Notes under the pieces: generated by a model | The model's database searches: none | What the model was told of the DNA's origin: nothing | Seen by the model: the letters and a program-made list of their open reading frames with translations, nothing else | Made by a program: the position numbers and the translations under genes | Source of the DNA: Thermoflexales bacterium | Lineage (GTDB): Bacteria; Chloroflexota; Anaerolineae; Fen-1058 | Length of the DNA: 8,116 nucleotides | Direction: 5' to 3' | Assembly (NCBI GenBank): GCA_030834835.1 | Contig: JAUQXD010001185.1 | Coordinates: 1 to 8,116, forward strand | Shown: one piece after another, positions 6,545-8,116 of the stretch | How positions within the stretch are numbered: position 1 is the stretch's first letter | How the letters are laid out: every line of letters starts with the position of its first letter

Positions 6545-6598
6545 ACCGGACCGTTGAGATACAACCGATGAACCTGCGCACGTTTCCGGTAGACGTGC
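6545..6598 (-). promoter_or_regulatory. Structured 5' leader with possible pseudoknot
   Basis: In the predicted minus-strand mRNA, GCACGT (6598-6593) pairs with ACGTGC (6583-6578) around a 9-nt loop. That loop contains ACCGGA (6590-6585), which is complementary to TCCGGT (6550-6545) downstream. Hairpin plus loop pairing could form a pseudoknot. GTTG/CAAC (6565-6553) forms a minor hairpin between them. I recognise no known riboswitch class. The last arm ends about 15 nt upstream of the Shine-Dalgarno sequence. Confidence 0.4.
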
Positions 6599-6612
6599 TT
6601 GTGGTTGCGCAA

Positions 6613-6641
6613 ATTATAAATCACGCGCCATCACCTTGCAA
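6613..6641 (-). promoter_or_regulatory. Sigma-70 promoter of the LPPTG protein gene
   Basis: Minus strand TTGCAA (6636-6641, 4/6), 17 nt, then a perfect TATAAT (6613-6618). Predicted start is near 6606, giving a leader of about 91 nt. This is the best -10 box in the window and implies substantial expression. Confidence 0.78.
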
Positions 6642-6694
6642 TACTATAATTCCCAATTGAGTGCAACCGCTCGGCGTCCTGTTGCCTGATCGAA

Positions 6695-6731
6695 ACACCG
6701 CCGTGCAAAGATCGATCTTGCGCGACGGTGT
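6695..6731. terminator. Long hairpin after the 83-residue gene, probable terminator
   Basis: ACACCG (6695-6700) pairs with CGGTGT (6726-6731). The stem continues with one mismatch, a G-T pair and a bulged A up to GATC/GATC at the tip, about 18 pairs in all. On the minus strand it lies some 40 nt after the stop of the 83-residue gene and is followed by TTTCGATC, a short U-tract. It separates that gene from the next promoter. Confidence 0.6.
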
Positions 6732-6771
6732 CGTTTGACAGAGTCGGTGTCCGGCCGGTACAGGTGAGGGG

Positions 6772-7023
6772 CTAAGTCGATTCGTAGAATTTCAGATCGT
6801 AGCGGTGGATCACATCCTGCAGCATCTGCTCGACTTCGCTTAACGCCAGCGACGTGTCATAGTGCAGTCGCCATGCGGGCGGACCGGGTTCCCACGTGAC
6901 ATGGCTCAGTTGTCCGTGTTCGGCCAGGCGCGTCTGCACGAGCCGGCTGCCGTCGTAGCCATGAATTTCGTAGTGATGCTTAACCGGCGTGATGGTGGGG
7001 TGTGTCAATGTGCCTGTAGACAT
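6772..7023 (-). CDS. Hypothetical protein, 83 residues
   Basis: A small soluble protein that I do not recognise. It has no signal peptide or membrane segment. It is rich in histidine (eight: H8, H16, H17, H21, H36, H41, H54, H73) and aromatic residues. After a disordered-looking N-terminus (1-14) the pattern suggests β-strands (HHYEIHGYDG at 16-25, LSHVTWEP at 39-46, AWRLHYDT at 50-57) followed by a helix (LSEVEQMLQDVIHRY, 61-75). It is surely translated: AGGAGGTG (7028-7035 on the minus strand) precedes the ATG at ideal spacing, and a near-consensus promoter lies directly upstream. It follows the SUMF1-domain gene by 56 nt on the same strand but has its own promoter. A 14-bp interrupted inverted repeat covers promoter and start codon, suggesting specific control. 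A regulatory or modulator role is only a guess. Confidence 0.8.
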   Translation of the reverse strand: MSTGTLTHPTITPVKHHYEIHGYDGSRLVQTRLAEHGQLSHVTWEPGPPAWRLHYDTSLALSEVEQMLQDVIHRYDLKFYEST

Positions 7024-7069
7024 GGGCCACCTCCTGACTTTAGATTATCACGGTTGTCAGGCCCATGTC
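7019..7069. repeat. Interrupted inverted repeat spanning promoter, RBS and start codon
   Basis: GACATGGGCC (7019-7028) plus TGAC (7035-7038) are the exact reverse complement of GTCAGGCCCATGTC (7056-7069). The left arm is interrupted only by the six bases ACCTCC (7029-7034), which on the minus strand are the Shine-Dalgarno GGAGGT. The 17-nt middle holds the -10 box, the outer right arm overlaps the -35, and the outer left arm holds the ATG. It could be a DNA operator. In a read-through RNA it could be a hairpin that buries the start codon and bulges the Shine-Dalgarno. Confidence 0.8.
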
Positions 7070-7071
7070 AA
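7044..7071 (-). promoter_or_regulatory. Near-consensus promoter of the 83-residue gene
   Basis: Minus strand TTGACA (7066-7071, perfect), 16 nt, then GATAAT (7044-7049, 5/6). Predicted start is near 7037, so the leader is only ~13 nt and consists mainly of the Shine-Dalgarno sequence. The -35 lies 9 nt past the stop codon of the upstream SUMF1-domain gene. Confidence 0.82.
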
Positions 7072-7079
7072 TTACTAAC

Positions 7080-8116
7080 TTACGTTTCGGGTGATGCGAT
7101 CGAGATCACCGGGCGGAAGCCGACGTCATTGTCCAGACCACCCGGAATGGATTGCAGGCGTGACGTGGCGTAAGCATATTTGTAATTGGTGACCCACGAT
7201 CCGCCGCGCACGACGCGCGCCTGATCGCCAGGCTCGTCCGATCGGATGCCGGCCTGATACGGGTACGGCTCATACAGGCTAAGTGTCCATTCCCACACGT
7301 TGCCGCTGAAATCGTGCACGCCCCACGACGTGCCGCCTTGCGGATACATACCCACCGGCGTCGGATGTCCGATGCGGCTCTCGCCGATGTTGGCCCGATC
7401 TTCATCCCAGGCGGCGTTGCCCCACGGATAGCGGCCATCGCCGGCCGATCGGGCGGCCTTCTCCCATTCGGCTTCGGTCGGCAGGCGCAGCACGAAACCG
7501 TTGGGAATGACATAGTCGTCGGGAATGACAAACGTGCGCCGTCCGCCGATGACGCTGGCGCGCAGCTGCGTATCCAGCCAGTGGCAGAAGGCCGTCGCTT
7601 CAAACCAGGAGACGCCGATCACGGGCCGGTTGAGATAGTGGCTCTGCTCGTCCCACAATAGCGGGCGCCGGCGCATGTCCGGTGGACGGCGCTTGAGCCA
7701 TTCCAGCAGTGCGCCCTCATCCACGCTGCGATCCCATTCGCCGGTACGCCAGGCCCAACCTTCCGGTGTCCACAGGCTGCGATTCTCGTAGCCATCACTC
7801 TTGATGAAGGTCCGGTATTGCCCCACCGTGATCGGATATCGCGCGATCCAGTAGGTGTAGTTGAAATCCATTTTCTTGGAGCTGGCGACCGGTTGTTCGC
7901 TGTCCATCAGGAAATTGGTGTTTCGACGGCGAGCGCCCATGAAGAACGATCCGGCGGGGACTTCCACAAAGCCCCAGAACGGTTCAGGCTTGCCCTGATA
8001 CTGGCGCGGCAAATACAGGAACTCGGCGTCGAAACGCGGATCGCCCAATCGGGCCAGCGCATCGCCGGCCTCCGATCGTTCGCGCGGGGCCAGGCTGCCC
8101 TGTTCGACAATGCGCA
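7080..8116 (-). CDS. SUMF1/FGE-fold (formylglycine-generating-like) protein, 5' end outside window
   Basis: 344 residues are visible and the frame stays open to the window edge. TTG at 8046-8048 is an internal Leu of EAGDALARLGDPRFD, a linker known to join SUMF1 domains to larger N-terminal parts such as NACHT, TIR or caspase-like modules. The gene is therefore a C-terminal portion. The SUMF1 fold is shown by FVEVPAGSFFMGA (49-61), YPITVGQYRTF (93-103), PVIGVSWFEATAFCHWL (165-181), LRLPTEAEWEKAAR (209-222), GNVWEW (271-276) and RVVRGGSW ending NDVGFRPV. True FGE oxidises a sulfatase cysteine using two cysteines after RGGS. The equivalent positions here are T309 and A314, so that chemistry should be absent. 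A binding role, as in C-type-lectin-like SUMF1 relatives, is more likely. The real N-terminal domain and partner are unseen. The 83-residue gene lies 56 nt downstream. Confidence 0.9.
   Translation of the reverse strand, partial: RIVEQGSLAPRERSEAGDALARLGDPRFDAEFLYLPRQYQGKPEPFWGFVEVPAGSFFMGARRRNTNFLMDSEQPVASSKKMDFNYTYWIARYPITVGQYRTFIKSDGYENRSLWTPEGWAWRTGEWDRSVDEGALLEWLKRRPPDMRRRPLLWDEQSHYLNRPVIGVSWFEATAFCHWLDTQLRASVIGGRRTFVIPDDYVIPNGFVLRLPTEAEWEKAARSAGDGRYPWGNAAWDEDRANIGESRIGHPTPVGMYPQGGTSWGVHDFSGNVWEWTLSLYEPYPYQAGIRSDEPGDQARVVRGGSWVTNYKYAYATSRLQSIPGGLDNDVGFRPVISIASPET

Noticed and set aside
6641..6650. Plus-strand TATAAT at 6645-6650 as a promoter
   Set aside because: No acceptable -35 box lies 16-18 nt upstream and no plus-strand gene follows.
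7090..7210. Diversity-generating retroelement variable region
   Set aside because: The fold is suitable, but no reverse transcriptase, template repeat or adenine-rich mutational pattern is visible in the window.
8046..8048. TTG as the start of the SUMF1-domain protein
   Set aside because: The frame remains open to the window edge and the upstream residues form the conserved AGDALARLGDPR linker, so this TTG is an internal Leu codon.

Overview
The window looks like chromosomal DNA of a Chloroflexota bacterium (Chloroflexia- or Anaerolineae-like), GC-rich outside the rRNA. This assignment is an inference. It rests on a lipoprotein with the Thr/Pro-rich linker and IPLV-type C-terminus often seen in secreted proteins of this phylum, a DUF4062/NB-ARC/TPR STAND ATPase, a SUMF1-type domain behind an AGxxLxxLGDPR linker, and TTGACA/TATAAT-type promoters.

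Region 1 (1-783) is the end of an rRNA operon: the last ~520 nt of 23S rRNA, a short spacer with a perfect hairpin, 5S rRNA and a rho-independent terminator. Region 2 (791-1340) has a small VOC-fold protein whose ribosome-binding site almost touches the rRNA terminator, then a tRNA-Gln(UUG) with its own promoter and a shared bidirectional terminator. Region 3 (1355-3256, minus) encodes a 633-residue lipoprotein with a Cys/His/Asp arrangement like a papain/transglutaminase-fold enzyme. Its promoter predicts a leaderless mRNA. It is divergent from region 4 (3376-6204, plus), a 942-residue STAND ATPase: DUF4062, NB-ARC ATPase, winged helix, six 40-residue TPR-type repeats and a conserved C-terminal module. 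The two -35 boxes lie 13 bp apart next to a short palindrome.

Region 5 (6257-8116, minus) holds three genes in this transcription order: a SUMF1/FGE-fold protein running off the right edge of the window, with both FGE catalytic cysteines replaced; an 83-residue protein of unknown function behind a strong promoter embedded in a large inverted repeat; and an 85-residue exported protein with an LPPTG sorting signal and a structured 5' leader.

The STAND ATPase and the SUMF1-domain protein both belong to architectures common in bacterial signalling and conflict (defence-like) systems. Nothing in the window proves that they work together. Across the protein-coding part the palindrome CGATCG, and GATC generally, is strikingly over-represented.
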